From contig NW_020312425.1 of assembly GCF_002999335.1 (NCBI RefSeq), forward strand, positions 186,001 through 250,000: 64,000 bases of DNA, in the 5' to 3' direction. Origin of the DNA: Cyclospora cayetanensis (taxonomy: Eukaryota > Apicomplexa > Conoidasida > Eucoccidiorida > Eimeriidae). The translations under genes and the position numbers were made by a program. Positions 22,093-32,962 of this stretch are shown here, one piece after another. The notes beneath the pieces are model-generated. The model had not been told where the DNA came from. It made no database searches and saw only the letters and a list, made by a program, of their open reading frames with translations. Numbering within the stretch: position 1 is the stretch's first letter; each line of letters begins with the position of its first letter.

Positions 22093-25000
22093 CTATTGTT
22101 GCTGCTGTTGATGCTGCTGCTGCACACCTTTCATTATCTCAAGCAGGCCCTCCAGCCAGGCCCTGTTGTTGCATGCCGAGCCAAGCTGCTGCTGCGACAG
22201 ACCAGCAGTAGGGGTCGTGGGAAGTTTGTTGCTGGTGGAGGGAACACAGCCACGGATCCAGAGGTCCTCTCGAAGAGGGGATGCTTTGAGGACCATCACC
22301 CAGGCTCCCCCTCCATCGGGGGTCTCTAAAGGGGCCCCCACAGGGAGCTGAAGCTCGCTGCCCCTCGGTGAAGGGTCAGCTGCACACCGCAGCACCGCCC
22401 CCAGGGGAGGAGGCGATGCAGCCAGTGGGGGTCCAATGCAATCAGCACAAAAAGTGGTAGCCTCAGATACAGTTACAACTGCTGCAGGTCCCGTGGCTCC
22501 TGCAACCACTGTCCCGTCTGTGCTACTGCTGGAGATGGTGAAGTGCTCAGGGGATGCAAACGTGGGAGCAGCAGAAAAAAGGTGCGAGTTGCGATGCCCA
22601 GGAAGTAAAGAGAGAGTTTCGACCCGAGTATCTTTAGTATGGCTAGTGCTCGCCGAGAGGCCGTCGGACGCCTTGAACTGCTCAGCCGCTGGCGGTGGAA
22701 GGCCCCCCCAGTCTCTTTCGAGCTCCATGTATGCTAGCCGTGGCAGTGAGTCCCCTGGGAGGAAGCGCATTGGCTCCCCCCCTTCTGGAGAGGTCTCTGC
22801 TGCCGTTGTCGGGGTTGAAGGCGGTGGCAAAAGTTGCAGTTCGAAGGACTTGAAGCCCTCGAGGCCACCCAGCTCATAGACCTGGCGAGGTTTTAGATCC
22901 CTGGGCTTGGCATATACGTAGAGACGACATCGCAGCAAGTCGAGTGTCACACACCGTCGCTTCCAGCTGCCTTTGTGGGAGCGCAACTCCACGAAAGCCG
23001 GCACGAAGCAGCTCTCGGTATCTATCCCCCCCTCCTCGTCGTAGAGGCCCCACAAACTGCCGCTTGCAGAGGCTCGTGGCAACACGGGAGAGCAGGCCCC
23101 CTGGTGTGTCAAAGGAGACCCCGAAGGATTTTCTGCTATTGCATTCGCCAGGGGTTTGCAGGGATGCGCAGGAGGCGATGCAGCAGTAAGTTTGGGGGTG
23201 CAGAGGACATACGGTGACGGCGGGACGAGGTAAGCCTCCCCCGCCGAGTTGTAGCTCGAACGGTGTAATGGGAGCTTCTGTCGTTGCTGTTGCTGCTGCT
23301 GCTGCTGCCTTGATGATGAGGTACAGCCATCAGCTCCTGACGGAAGCCCAATCAACTGCTGTCCGAGTACCCCGGGGAGTGGAAAGCAAGCTGCGGGCCT
23401 AACAAGTGGGCCCCTAAGAAGAGACCCCTCTTCAAGCAAGTGTTTTAGCTTTGCTGCCGAAGGTCTCTTTGCGGGGTCGATCTGGAGACACATTCTACAC
23501 AAGGCGGCGACATCAGGATGCTCTTTCTCCAAGCTTGGTGGCATGAGGCCTTGACGAGCCCTTTGCAATATCTCAGACCGCTCCATTACAGTCTCTGCAC
23601 GGCAGAAGAGATCAAGGCCGACCATCCCTAAGGCCCATATATCAACTGCGCTCCCGTAAGGTCTCCCCTCCAGCTGCTCAGGCGGCGCATACACGGTGGT
23701 TCCAACACCACGCGTGCGATTTGCGGCAAGATGTGCACCTCCTGCCTCCGCTGTTTCTGCTGCACGGATGGCCACTATCGTGGCCTGCTCGCCTAGCGAT
23801 GGGGGGGCTCCCATGACTGGAAACGTGCTGGTGAGGGAAGGCGGCGATCCACAATAGTGTGGGGAAGACTCCTTATGATGTGGCCCCCTAGTGTCGCAGT
23901 AAAGGTCCTCCCTAAGGGCCAGACCAAAGTCACCAATGCGGATCGTACCCTCCGGAGTAACAAACATATTAGAGGGCTTAAGGTCTCGGTGGATAACTCC
24001 CCGCCTGTGACAGTATGCAACTCCGTGTATCACCTGGGATAGAAAGAGAGCCTCGCGCGGCCCCTCCACCTCCGGGGTGCTTGCAATATACTGCTCCAAA
24101 GACATCGGGTAGCACTCCATCTGAATGTGTAGTGACACCTCTACGCGACCTCCGACGGGCTGCTGGGGAGACACCTGGGAGATGCCGCCAGCAGGGGGCC
24201 TCTCTATACACGTTTCCCCACAGCCACGAGCGCCGTCCAGACGGACTCCGCCTTTTCTGCTGTTATACATCATGGGCTTGCAAGAACGTCGCCCTGTGCC
24301 TACTGCCACAGTCCCTTGTTTACCCTGCAAGGGACAAAGAGGAAGGGACCCTCCAGGAGGCGAGACAAGCGCTCCTCCAGGAGGCGAGACAAGCGCTCCT
24401 CCAGGAGGCGTTACAAGCGCTCCTCCAGGAGGCGTTACAAGCGCTCCTCCAGCGGGCAAGCAGGGGGTACTAGGCCTGGCCTGTGGTGCAGCCTCCACAA
24501 TGCGATAAGGCGCAAAACAAGCCCACTTATCGCCGATCAAGGTCCTTTTCGCAACTCCGCCTTGAGCTCGAAGGCTAGAAGAAGCTCCAGTCCAGGATTC
24601 CATCAAAGTTCCCGTTGCCTCCTGCGGCACGCAGCCATTGGCGCGATGAGTACTTCCAGAGATGTCTAGGACGCGAGGCTCGCTGGGATGCCTGAAGGAG
24701 ATCTTGAGACCACTCGTGTTGTCGCCGCTGTACGTGTCTGTACACCAGAATCCGTAGCTCGACGCGGCTGGCTGGCCGCTCTGGCTGTTCGACCTCCCAG
24801 CGACGGCGAGGCCACAGGTGTTGACATATTCGGATGCTACAGGGCCAGCTCTCCCAGCGAGCTCGCTAGGGGGCCCCTCAAGATTCTCGCTAGAAGGCAG
24901 GTTAAGAACTCCACGCAGCAGCCCGTCGTCGTGATGGTTCCCACCGAGTGGAGTGCGCACAACCTCCCCCCCCGCGTCGAGGCCAGTTCCTCTATGCCCC

Positions 25001-25758
25001 CGTCCACGCCCTCGAAATCTCAGCTCGCTGCACACGTGAGGTGGTGTTGCCAGAGGCAGGGCCCTAGCCTCCAACCAGGAAGAGAAGTATCGCACGATAT
25101 GCGTGTGTGGGTTAAGACGGCGAAGGCACTGAACCTCCCGCAAGAATCGCCGAATCCTGGACTCCAAGTGGCGTGCGTCCACAGTAAACTGCGACAAAAC
25201 AGCAGCAAACGCAGGACCAAAACTGCAGTAGCAGGCAGGCATCGCAACATTCTCAAGCCTGCCCTCCCCGTTTCGGTAGAGGGCATTCCATCGTGACACG
25301 ACGGTGGACACACATTCATCCCAATCACCGAGCCAGACGCGCAATGCAACAGAAATCTCTCTCTGCCCGTATAGATGCACCCCTTTTCCCTCCAGCAGCA
25401 GGAGCTGCGCCGGCTCTCCTTCCCCCTCCGTGATCTGAGCCCTTATACGCCTTGCAGCTTTCTTCCTAAACCCTTCACTTGGTGCCTCGAAGACGCATCT
25501 ATAGCCCCTCAGGATCCCGCTTACTTCGATGATCTTTATGGCATATACCTCCCCATCTAGCCGATGTCGGGCCTTCACCACGCGGCCAAATCCGCCCTTC
25601 CCAATAGGCACTAACTCCTCGAAGTCTCTCTGCAACCGATGATCCTCTGTTACAAAGAAGTCCATAGGCCTGCTCTGCATGGTGGAATGACTACCACGGG
25701 GGGCAGGAGCACCCTGGAGAGGCGCTGATTCTGACGATGCAGGCGGCCCTCTACCCAT
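22093..25758 (-). CDS. eIF2-alpha kinase with C-terminal split PH-like domain
   Basis: A 1221-residue intronless Ser/Thr kinase gene starting at ATG 25758. The N-lobe begins at about residue 44 (RDFEELVPIGKGGFGRVVKA) with the glycine loop at 53-58 and catalytic Lys75 in YAIKIIE. A large insert separates strand 4-5, as in eIF2 kinases (PEK/GCN2/HRI type). The C-lobe has LHIQMECYPMSLEQYI, HRDLKPSN at about 590, DFGLA at about 610, and VGTTVYAPPEQLEGRPYGSA. The segment ERSEILQRARQGLMPPSLEK matches the eIF2-kinase-specific Glu-Arg...Arg...Pro-Pro pattern. So it should phosphorylate eIF2-alpha Ser51 and damp translation in stress. No RWD, HisRS-like or transmembrane part is seen, so it resembles neither GCN2 nor the ER kinases. 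Residues about 905-1215 form a PH-like fold interrupted by a long insert, ending in WLEGLLEIMKG, then poly-Gln. The kinase insert holds an 8-residue tandem repeat (PPGGALVT/S). Confidence 0.92.
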   Translation of the reverse strand: MGRGPPASSESAPLQGAPAPRGSHSTMQSRPMDFFVTEDHRLQRDFEELVPIGKGGFGRVVKARHRLDGEVYAIKIIEVSGILRGYRCVFEAPSEGFRKKAARRIRAQITEGEGEPAQLLLLEGKGVHLYGQREISVALRVWLGDWDECVSTVVSRWNALYRNGEGRLENVAMPACYCSFGPAFAAVLSQFTVDARHLESRIRRFLREVQCLRRLNPHTHIVRYFSSWLEARALPLATPPHVCSELRFRGRGRGHRGTGLDAGGEVVRTPLGGNHHDDGLLRGVLNLPSSENLEGPPSELAGRAGPVASEYVNTCGLAVAGRSNSQSGQPAASSYGFWCTDTYSGDNTSGLKISFRHPSEPRVLDISGSTHRANGCVPQEATGTLMESWTGASSSLRAQGGVAKRTLIGDKWACFAPYRIVEAAPQARPSTPCLPAGGALVTPPGGALVTPPGGALVSPPGGALVSPPGGSLPLCPLQGKQGTVAVGTGRRSCKPMMYNSRKGGVRLDGARGCGETCIERPPAGGISQVSPQQPVGGRVEVSLHIQMECYPMSLEQYIASTPEVEGPREALFLSQVIHGVAYCHRRGVIHRDLKPSNMFVTPEGTIRIGDFGLALREDLYCDTRGPHHKESSPHYCGSPPSLTSTFPVMGAPPSLGEQATIVAIRAAETAEAGGAHLAANRTRGVGTTVYAPPEQLEGRPYGSAVDIWALGMVGLDLFCRAETVMERSEILQRARQGLMPPSLEKEHPDVAALCRMCLQIDPAKRPSAAKLKHLLEEGSLLRGPLVRPAACFPLPGVLGQQLIGLPSGADGCTSSSRQQQQQQQQRQKLPLHRSSYNSAGEAYLVPPSPYVLCTPKLTAASPPAHPCKPLANAIAENPSGSPLTHQGACSPVLPRASASGSLWGLYDEEGGIDTESCFVPAFVELRSHKGSWKRRCVTLDLLRCRLYVYAKPRDLKPRQVYELGGLEGFKSFELQLLPPPSTPTTAAETSPEGGEPMRFLPGDSLPRLAYMELERDWGGLPPPAAEQFKASDGLSASTSHTKDTRVETLSLLPGHRNSHLFSAAPTFASPEHFTISSSSTDGTVVAGATGPAAVVTVSEATTFCADCIGPPLAASPPPLGAVLRCAADPSPRGSELQLPVGAPLETPDGGGAWVMVLKASPLREDLWIRGCVPSTSNKLPTTPTAGLSQQQLGSACNNRAWLEGLLEIMKGVQQQHQQQQQ
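24349..24455 (-). repeat. 24-bp in-frame tandem repeat inside the kinase insert
   Basis: Four to five copies of a 24-bp unit encode PPGGALVT or PPGGALVS in the variable kinase insert. Copies differ at one codon (Thr to Ser) in two neighbouring pairs, suggesting recent unit duplication. It is a likely length-polymorphic site. Confidence 0.95.
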
Positions 25759-27479
25759 TTGGGCTGACTACGCAACAAACACGCGAAGACGGAAGGCCAG
25801 CAGGCAGATGTCTCAGCAGACAGCCAATGCACTTAAAGGCATGAATAAAGAGGTGCGCGGCGTTGCGTCTGCTTGTGGCCACCTGTGCAGGTGCACGAAG
25901 GCTGCAGGGCCTCCCCCGTCGCTGAGAGCAGCATCAGTCAGAGACTGAAGGGCTGCCCACCCCAATAGTTGCACTCATAGGTGTACAGGAAGCCTTTGGC
26001 CACAGAAGCACAGCGTGTATAAGGGCAGGGGGCCCTCTAGATAGGGGCACCACAGAATGGAGGGGTGAGGGGTGCAGTCCGCGGTAACAACCCCCAGGGA
26101 ATTTCAAACGCCGAGTGTGACGACTGCCCTCATATGGCCAGTGGCCTAGGGGGCCCCCGGGGGGCCCAATAGCACGGCACACCCAGAGCAGGGATACGGA
26201 GGTAAAGCAGGGTGCAGCCTCCTGTAGAGGGGGAGGTGCATACGGCTCCGGGATACGAAAGGCCAGAGTGAAACGAAGAATTTACTGTAGAAATAAGCTT
26301 AAAGGAAAAAGAAGGAAAAAAGGGAGAGGAGGGGAGCGTCCGTGTTGTACGACCGTTTCGATAAGGAGGGCGAAGCTGCCGGCAGTCGAGGGGCTTTACC
26401 CCACCGACCGGCGTCACACGAGGACAAAAAGAGACAACTGCTTCCAAAGCACGTAGGAAATACACTATAGATGGTGCAGCACAATTCGGAGCAAGTAATC
26501 AGAGCGGTAGCTGCGAGCACTGCCTCCAGTGTGAGGCAGCCGCCCCCACAGACACCTTCATGGCCAGGCTTTTCACGCTTCTCGTCAGTTAACTTCTCGT
26601 TTTCCAAATTTTTCCGAGCCGTCAACCCAATTGCGCCCGGAATCCAACAACATCGTACATACCCTGGCCCTCCTTTAAGGCCACGCTGTGGCCAGCGCTG
26701 TGGAGGACACGGGTGGCACGCTGCTCGTTCCTGCCCTACTCATTCGGAACTTCTGGATTTTTCTCGATCTGTAAAGCCAATCGAAACACTTTAAAGGCAT
26801 TTTTGTGGCCACAACTGAGGGGTGCGGCGTTTGGGGGGTTGCCAGGGGGAAAGACGGGTGCCGACCACCACGCAGGTAACAGGCAAACCTCCAGTTGTAG
26901 TCTTCTCGTCTTTTTTCCTGAAATACAAATGCGAAATTGATACATTACGCTGATAAGCTCGTTCAGCTCAGTTTTCACACAATCTGATACTAGATGAACG
27001 TTCTCCGTATCGGGGATATCCACACAAGCGGAGTGCGTTTGCAAAACCGTACGGCTCTGTGTCCTCTGGGGTGTAATATGGCAAAAGCCGTGGCCACAGT
27101 TATTCTAAAACAGTGGTGCATGATAGTACAGACACTATATAGTACTTGTTTAGCCGAACAACGCCAGTGGTTACGCTTTGTAGATTTCATAGGCCGTCGT
27201 TGGCACTGCATCGGCGAACGCCACATTTCAGCACCGCAGACTACATTACTAGTGCATGACAAAGAGTTAGAGTTGTTCATGAATCTTATTTGCTGCAGAG
27301 CAGCGCTAGCTGGATACGAAAAATCATTTTTTAAACGCCTCTGCAATGCTCCGTCTAACTTCGCGTTGTGGAGACAGTAAACTCCGCACCCATCAGGAAC
27401 ACGAACTACGTAGAAAGTTTTATAGTGTCTAACGAAAGACCTTCCGCCTTCTTCCTCCTGCCCGCGGCAACCAGAGTTC
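25759..27479. other. Gene-free interval between kinase start and retroelement
   Basis: The part next to 25759 should carry the kinase promoter and 5' leader. GGGCCC-rich short palindromes occur near 26140-26170. No coding exon is supported on either strand. Confidence 0.45.
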
Positions 27480-27720
27480 ACGGCATGGAGTGAGAGGCCC
27501 ACCTAAGATGCGCTTTGCTGCACGCTTGAAGCACTCCCAGCTTTCACAGGTGGCTCGACGTAGAATCTAGCGCACTTGCCCAACATTGCGTCTTGTTGTA
27601 AACAGATATAAGGGCCTTGAAAAAGTATGGTATACCAACAAAGAAACCGAATTGTCATTTCTTTTCTCGTCCGCAGTTGCAATCAACTGGTGTAGTGTAA
27701 AGCATTTGAGTGTAACCTAG
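27480..27720 (-). repeat. Possible 3' LTR of copy A
   Basis: The block with CCCAGCTTTCACAGGTGGCT followed by TAGAATCTAGCGCACTTGCC resembles 31880-31960 and 58630-58705 (shared elements CTTTCACAG, GCACATAG, ATTG..GT). The position just beyond the integrase/chromodomain end suits a 3' LTR. Borders are not defined. Confidence 0.4.
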
Positions 27721-30700
27721 CCTGCTGCGTCTTCTCCCCATCTCGAACCCACGCCTACGTATTCTGTACCAGTGCGTCTAAACCTACTGCATGCAGGACA
27801 GAGGTCTAGACTTTCCACATTATCTCCATTGCCTAGACCTCCAGAAATGCGAAAAGAGTGCAAATGAGGAAAACATGTTCGTGCACATACCGCTGCAGTG
27901 AAATCCACAGGAAGGAAGGCACACGCACACTACCTCACAAAGGGCAAGAGGCAAAACTAACACGACCGCCGCAGCGCGGTGGCTTGCCGCCGTCAAGATC
28001 TAAAATGTGTAAGCCACCTGCTACGAGGAAACAGAGGAGAGGTACAATAGGGAACTCAGGAAGAGGGGAATCAAGACAAAGTAGTTCAGTTATACCTCCC
28101 TCATACAGCACGCGAATACAGCTGACGCATGCCGCATAATCAATCTCAAAGCTCCAAAAGAAGCATGAGGAGGAATAGAGGGAACACACTCAGGAGTGCC
28201 AAAGCATGAATCTGAGCTTAGAGAACAACTTGACAATATTAACCGCCAACTGTTTAAGCAATCGCCATCGAATAAGACAGCTAATTGAGGCAAAGGTTGC
28301 TCGTTAAATGCTGATAACACAAGGACGCGATGGAAAGGTTTCATGGAAACTAGAGTTGTAAGCCAAGGAAAACTGCGAATTCTTCCACAGGCAACGAAGC
28401 CCGCAACTGATTCTCAATCAACCACTAAGGCTGGCGTTCCCCACCCAGTTTCACTAGAGACTCCCAGCTAGTGTGTTCTCAGTGCACGAGTGTCCTATAA
28501 TTCAGCACTTCCACAGCTCTCTGTGTATCTTCCGCTTCCACACGGGCCACTTGCCTGTGCATCAACGACCAATGATACTTAGGAAAGCTTTGAAACTTCT
28601 TTAGGAAGCCGATATCTATATTCTTGTGCCACTAGCAGCTGTCCAGAAAGTCAGCATAACAAGGAGAAGTATTCATTTTTGAGAGTATGGCAAATTGTCT
28701 CAGACACCTGACACCGGAAACTTCTTTGCCCGGTCGCCTTCTGATGCATCCCATCAAAGCATGAGGATCCACCATGACCGAATCTCCTGCCTCAAACATA
28801 CAGTCTACGGCAGCTTATTGTAGTGACTTAGCGCTTGGGTCTCATGAGCTTTGTGCACACATTCGGATGCACTAGACCGCTTGCGCTGTAAGTTATCCGC
28901 TACAAAGGTGGCTACTGAGCCCGGACCACCAGGCCCAGAGCAAGAACGGAGAAAGGCTCCTCAACGTAACCAGGGATGCAGGATTACAGCAGGCAGACAA
29001 GGTTGCTGTTGCAGTATAGGCCCACTCAGGACAAGGAGAGGAATCAAGCCGAGAAAATGAATGTTTGTAAGACTGGAGTCGCATATTCTTCTGCCGCAGG
29101 ATGCACAACAAGCCACCGGGACCGCGAGAGCTTGTCGCACTGTACTGTGACTCCTGCCCTGGTCTGAAGCAAGAAAATCATGTGATGTGTGCAGAAATTC
29201 TAGTGCGGGGTGAATTCGGAATATACACCCGCCGGGATTCCTACTGTGGGTGAGCCTTTGCAGGCCAATTTCGATGTGGTAGTGCTTTCACACTACCTGT
29301 AAATTTTGGCGGTAAAAGCTAACGCATGAGTATCAAAAGCATACGGCCCAAGCAGCTTTGATAGCAACCATGACTCATCACAGATCAAAACGGCTGAGAT
29401 GCGCAACGGTAGACTGCTGGGACATCGCGCGAGCGCATCCACGACGATGTTGGGGATCCAGCATTCTGTTAAATTTATTGGAAATCACGAGTACATTGAC
29501 GTCGCAGCTTAGCTGGGCATTAACAAGTCCCCATGGCATGCATGTACTCTCGAGCTGTCCAGCGCTAGCGTGCAACATTGTTTTGCGCTGGTCACTAGAG
29601 TCAATAGGGATTCGCAAGAGCGTCTGTAAAATCGAATTTCGAGTAGGCTTCTTATCCATGTAACTTGGCAAGTGTGTCATGAACATGAGGAGTCAGGAGC
29701 TCCTGCTTCACAGCTACCCTGTTCAGGGCCATGAAGTAAGTGCACACATGCCACCGTCAATCCTTTCTCGGCACCAACAGGGATTGTGCCTCAAAGGGCT
29801 GCTTGGTCCCTGAATTGGCCTTTTTCAGCATATTTTTGCCTGCCATATTTGGGAACTCCGGTACTGCGGATCAGCTTGGGATTCCCTAGAATATGAAGTC
29901 AAAACGACACGCTGGACAGCCAGCAAGTGGCCAGCCTGCTGATAGCTCGTCTTTATTCAGCCCATTCTCGAACTCTCCGTCAATATATGCATATTCCTGC
30001 TGTTCTTCGGTTAACAGTTAAATATATCCGAATTCCATATTCGTTGCAGAGCTGATAAGACGGGATACATGCTCAGAACCGTCTTCTCCTTTATCGCTAT
30101 TGAGGCGCACGCATAGACTCTGCCTCACCATGCTGAGGTAACTGACTCTGCCCCGCTCGCCAGTAGATGAAATGAGCGCTGTAGAGAAAATTCGAAAACT
30201 GTTCTTTACTAGCGCTTCCTCACACACTAGCCTGCCCAATGCGCAGCAGAGGCCGCATGCTATCCGTTCACTTGGTCACCTGTGGCATACCTGGGAGTGC
30301 TTAGTGTACAGGTCCAACATTTGAATCACGCACCATACTGACAGGAGGCAAATCTGGTTTGTAGTAGCATTTAGCCATCTTTAACAACTCTTGTGTTCTG
30401 CTTCCCATCAGCAAATCTGAGTCTTACGGACTGCCCTAACAAGTGAAAGGGCACATTTCACTTCTGTGCCGTCTCTCCAGGTAGCAGATCCACTTCATAT
30501 TCAGTTTTTAGTAACGCTTACAATCCGTGACCATTAGTGCAAGCTTGATTCAGCGCATAATTAGCTCATGGTGCACTCTTTGATGCGGCGTGCGCTGGTA
30601 AGTTTTCCGAGTCTCTAAGGCGCTTCCTTTGTTTGCTAAAAGGCCTGCTCTCAATAGGCCCGGCCCCCCTGTTCAAGTCTTTTAATTGCTAGCATCTGCA

Positions 30701-31739
30701 TGCAGTTCCGGATTTCATGACCCACCCCTCCAGAGTCGAGGTAGGTGCTTTGTTGGGGGAATTGTCTGGGGCTGACCAGGAAAACTTGTTGCCTTGAACA
30801 TTTTCTCTTCGTTCACCTCAGACTATTGGCCAGGGTAGGTCAGCATAGACCCGACATCCGTGGGTTCTTAATCCCTGAAAGACTCATACTTTTCAACCAA
30901 AGACTCACGAACTGCACTTCTCTACTGCAGTAATTTCGAGGAATTCATCGTTTTCGAAACCCCACCGGTCGGTTGTTCAATCGCTGAGTTGCTACTCACC
31001 CTGCGACTGCCTGCCTGAGATAACCGACTCAGTAAATTAGCTGTTTAGTTGAGCTGTGATTTTCGAGAATCACGCTTCTCTTCCTTCCCTCAATACATCT
31101 ATTGATAGAATCCCCTGCTTCAATGTTCTTGCATTCTCCGGAAGCTTGTTGGTAAGCTGATCTTGGCCAGAACGAGTCAGGGATTCCATGGATATCTTAA
31201 TCGTCCTAACCCGTGCAGGCAGACACTTCGACTGTACATGAATAGAGCAACCATTGAATTCTCTCTGCCTCCAACATACATAGTGCAAATAACAATCATC
31301 TTTTATTATCTGGGGGATTTACAGACCAAGGTACATCTCCAACCGGCTGATGCAATCTTCGAGGTCTTGTCCATCTTTACGGTTGGCTTGCACACTTTTC
31401 TGGTTAAGATCGCCCTATTGACACATCCATAACAATTTTACCGGAGGATCGGTGATGCTTTTCACCAGACCTGGCCAAAGTGCGTTCACACCCGCTTTCC
31501 AGCCTGCGCCTCCTTCACAGGAATTCGCTACTGTCTAGTTCCGTCGCCGAAGAGAATTTTTTTTGCCACGAAAGATATTTGAGAAATTGGACTACCAAAT
31601 AGCTTGAAGGGAAGCAGCCAGCTGTAAGACGGAGGCCTGGCATCCCATTGGGGCCACAGCCAGTGGATGGGGGCAACATGTGTATTGAACCATGCGGTGA
31701 TAGTCAGAGTAACGCTACATCTAAACCCGAGGTAGGGAG

Positions 31740-31985
31740 ACACTGGACTTGGTCCTGGGTACAAACTTAGTAGAAAGTTATGGAGTGCTTTCCGAAAGAA
31801 ATCCCCTTCCGCTAGCGGCACTCAGGGTACCCGACATGAGGGTAGAGGGGCAGCTAGCGTGCGAATTGCTACACCCGCTAAGGGCTCCAAGCTTTCACAG
31901 CTGGTTGCACATAGTATCTAGTGCAGACGCACACATCGCTGCGCATTGTTGTATCAAGCTAATGCAACTCTGCAATAACTGAGAC
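31740..31985 (-). repeat. Possible 5' LTR of copy A
   Basis: The block CAAGCTTTCACAGCTGGTTG and following ATAGTATCTAGTGCAGACGC match the 27.5-kb copy in the same orientation, 4.4 kb away, a plausible spacing for an LTR pair. Divergence is high, so this is inference. Confidence 0.4.
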
Positions 31986-31990
31986 ACATG

Positions 31991-32962
31991 GACGGACAAA
32001 GCAAAAGTCAAAATTCTCAGCTGATCCCTAGCTATTCCTACTGTCTGGAAATGCCATAATTTGCCGCGAGCAAAATTCGAGGGCAGCTTTGGGCGTTTAT
32101 TGTAGTTCCGGGCTACAGTTGGATCGAATTTCGCAATTGCTGGTTATCCCTACTGAGCGGTCCGACTTCCGCACACCTAAAGCCACAGGTGGTAGCACCG
32201 TTCTCCCTTGCCCCCTCCTTTGTGGAATTGGAAGAGTCGCTTTCGTGAACTTTACGATGCACGCCATATAGACCCTCGGGCAACTACTCCCCATCCCTTA
32301 GCAAAAGGGCATTTGGGCGCTGCATGCGGTTCTGGAGCTATGTTAGTATTGCCTCACGAAAACTAGGGGCTGTTTATCGTATACGCAGTGCTGTTTACAA
32401 TCGCTGCCCCGGGAGAGGTTGGCTCGTCCGTGGGGAGGAAAGCGGACAGAATATAGCTGCTTTTTTTTAGTAAGCAAGCCAGAGAAAAACCGATCTACAT
32501 AGTTTGTGTATGAAAGTAAAAGCCCTCAAAGGGCCACCACAAGGTGGACGGCCCTCCCCTCACAATACATGCTGCCACAGTTGGCGCTGTGGCGCTTGCC
32601 AATCGTTTACGCAGCGTGCAGAGAGTACAGGCTCACAGCCCCGCATGCACAAATGGTTGGCCTCACTTAACGACCCTCCTTACTAACTGATCCCCCGCCA
32701 CCTTCGCCCCTTCTAAGGGCAGCGCTACGAACAAGCTCCCACATGCGTTCTCGGACTGTCTGGAGCTAAAAGACGAGGCCCTGATGCGGCATCCTGCCTG
32801 GGGGCCCTGCCATCTTTCATACAGTCCCTGTGGAGATGTTGTGCCACAAGGGGATAACCAACACCTTATATACAGGAGAAATTAGAAAGAACTTTGCTGA
32901 GTGTTCTCCTGCATTAAAGTTCCCAATTATAGGTACAGTCGGGGCCCCATCGTTTGCTCGGA
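31991..32962. other. Gene-free interval
   Basis: This is the 3' flank of the aminotransferase gene. No exon is seen. Short GGGCCC/GGCCC tracts occur near 32530 and 32800. Confidence 0.5.

Larger units (their letters stand above)
27480..31990 (-). mobile_element. Decayed Ty3/gypsy chromovirus-type LTR retrotransposon, copy A
   Basis: Translation of the minus strand through stops and frameshifts shows pol fragments in the right order. At about 29670-29430 there is reverse transcriptase with the palm motif GQLESTCMPWGLVNA, equivalent to the family's MPFGLxNAP. At about 28810-28650 there is the integrase C-terminus (MFEAGDSVMVDPHAL, the FxxGDxV pattern). Next, at 28620-28560, is YRYRLPKEVSKLS, the usual linker before a chromodomain, followed after a stop by a weak chromodomain-like run (SWESLVKLGG) near 28450. 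RNase H and most of integrase are missing between RT and the integrase end. Sequence at 30040-31430 aligns by eye with 59500-60900 of copy B. Similar ends at 27.5 and 31.9 kb may be LTRs. It is inactive: multiple stops and deletions. Confidence 0.7.

Noticed and set aside
24015..25296. Plus-strand frames opposite the kinase
   Set aside because: Antisense shadows of the eIF2 kinase; the Arg/Ser runs mirror the PPGGALVT repeat.
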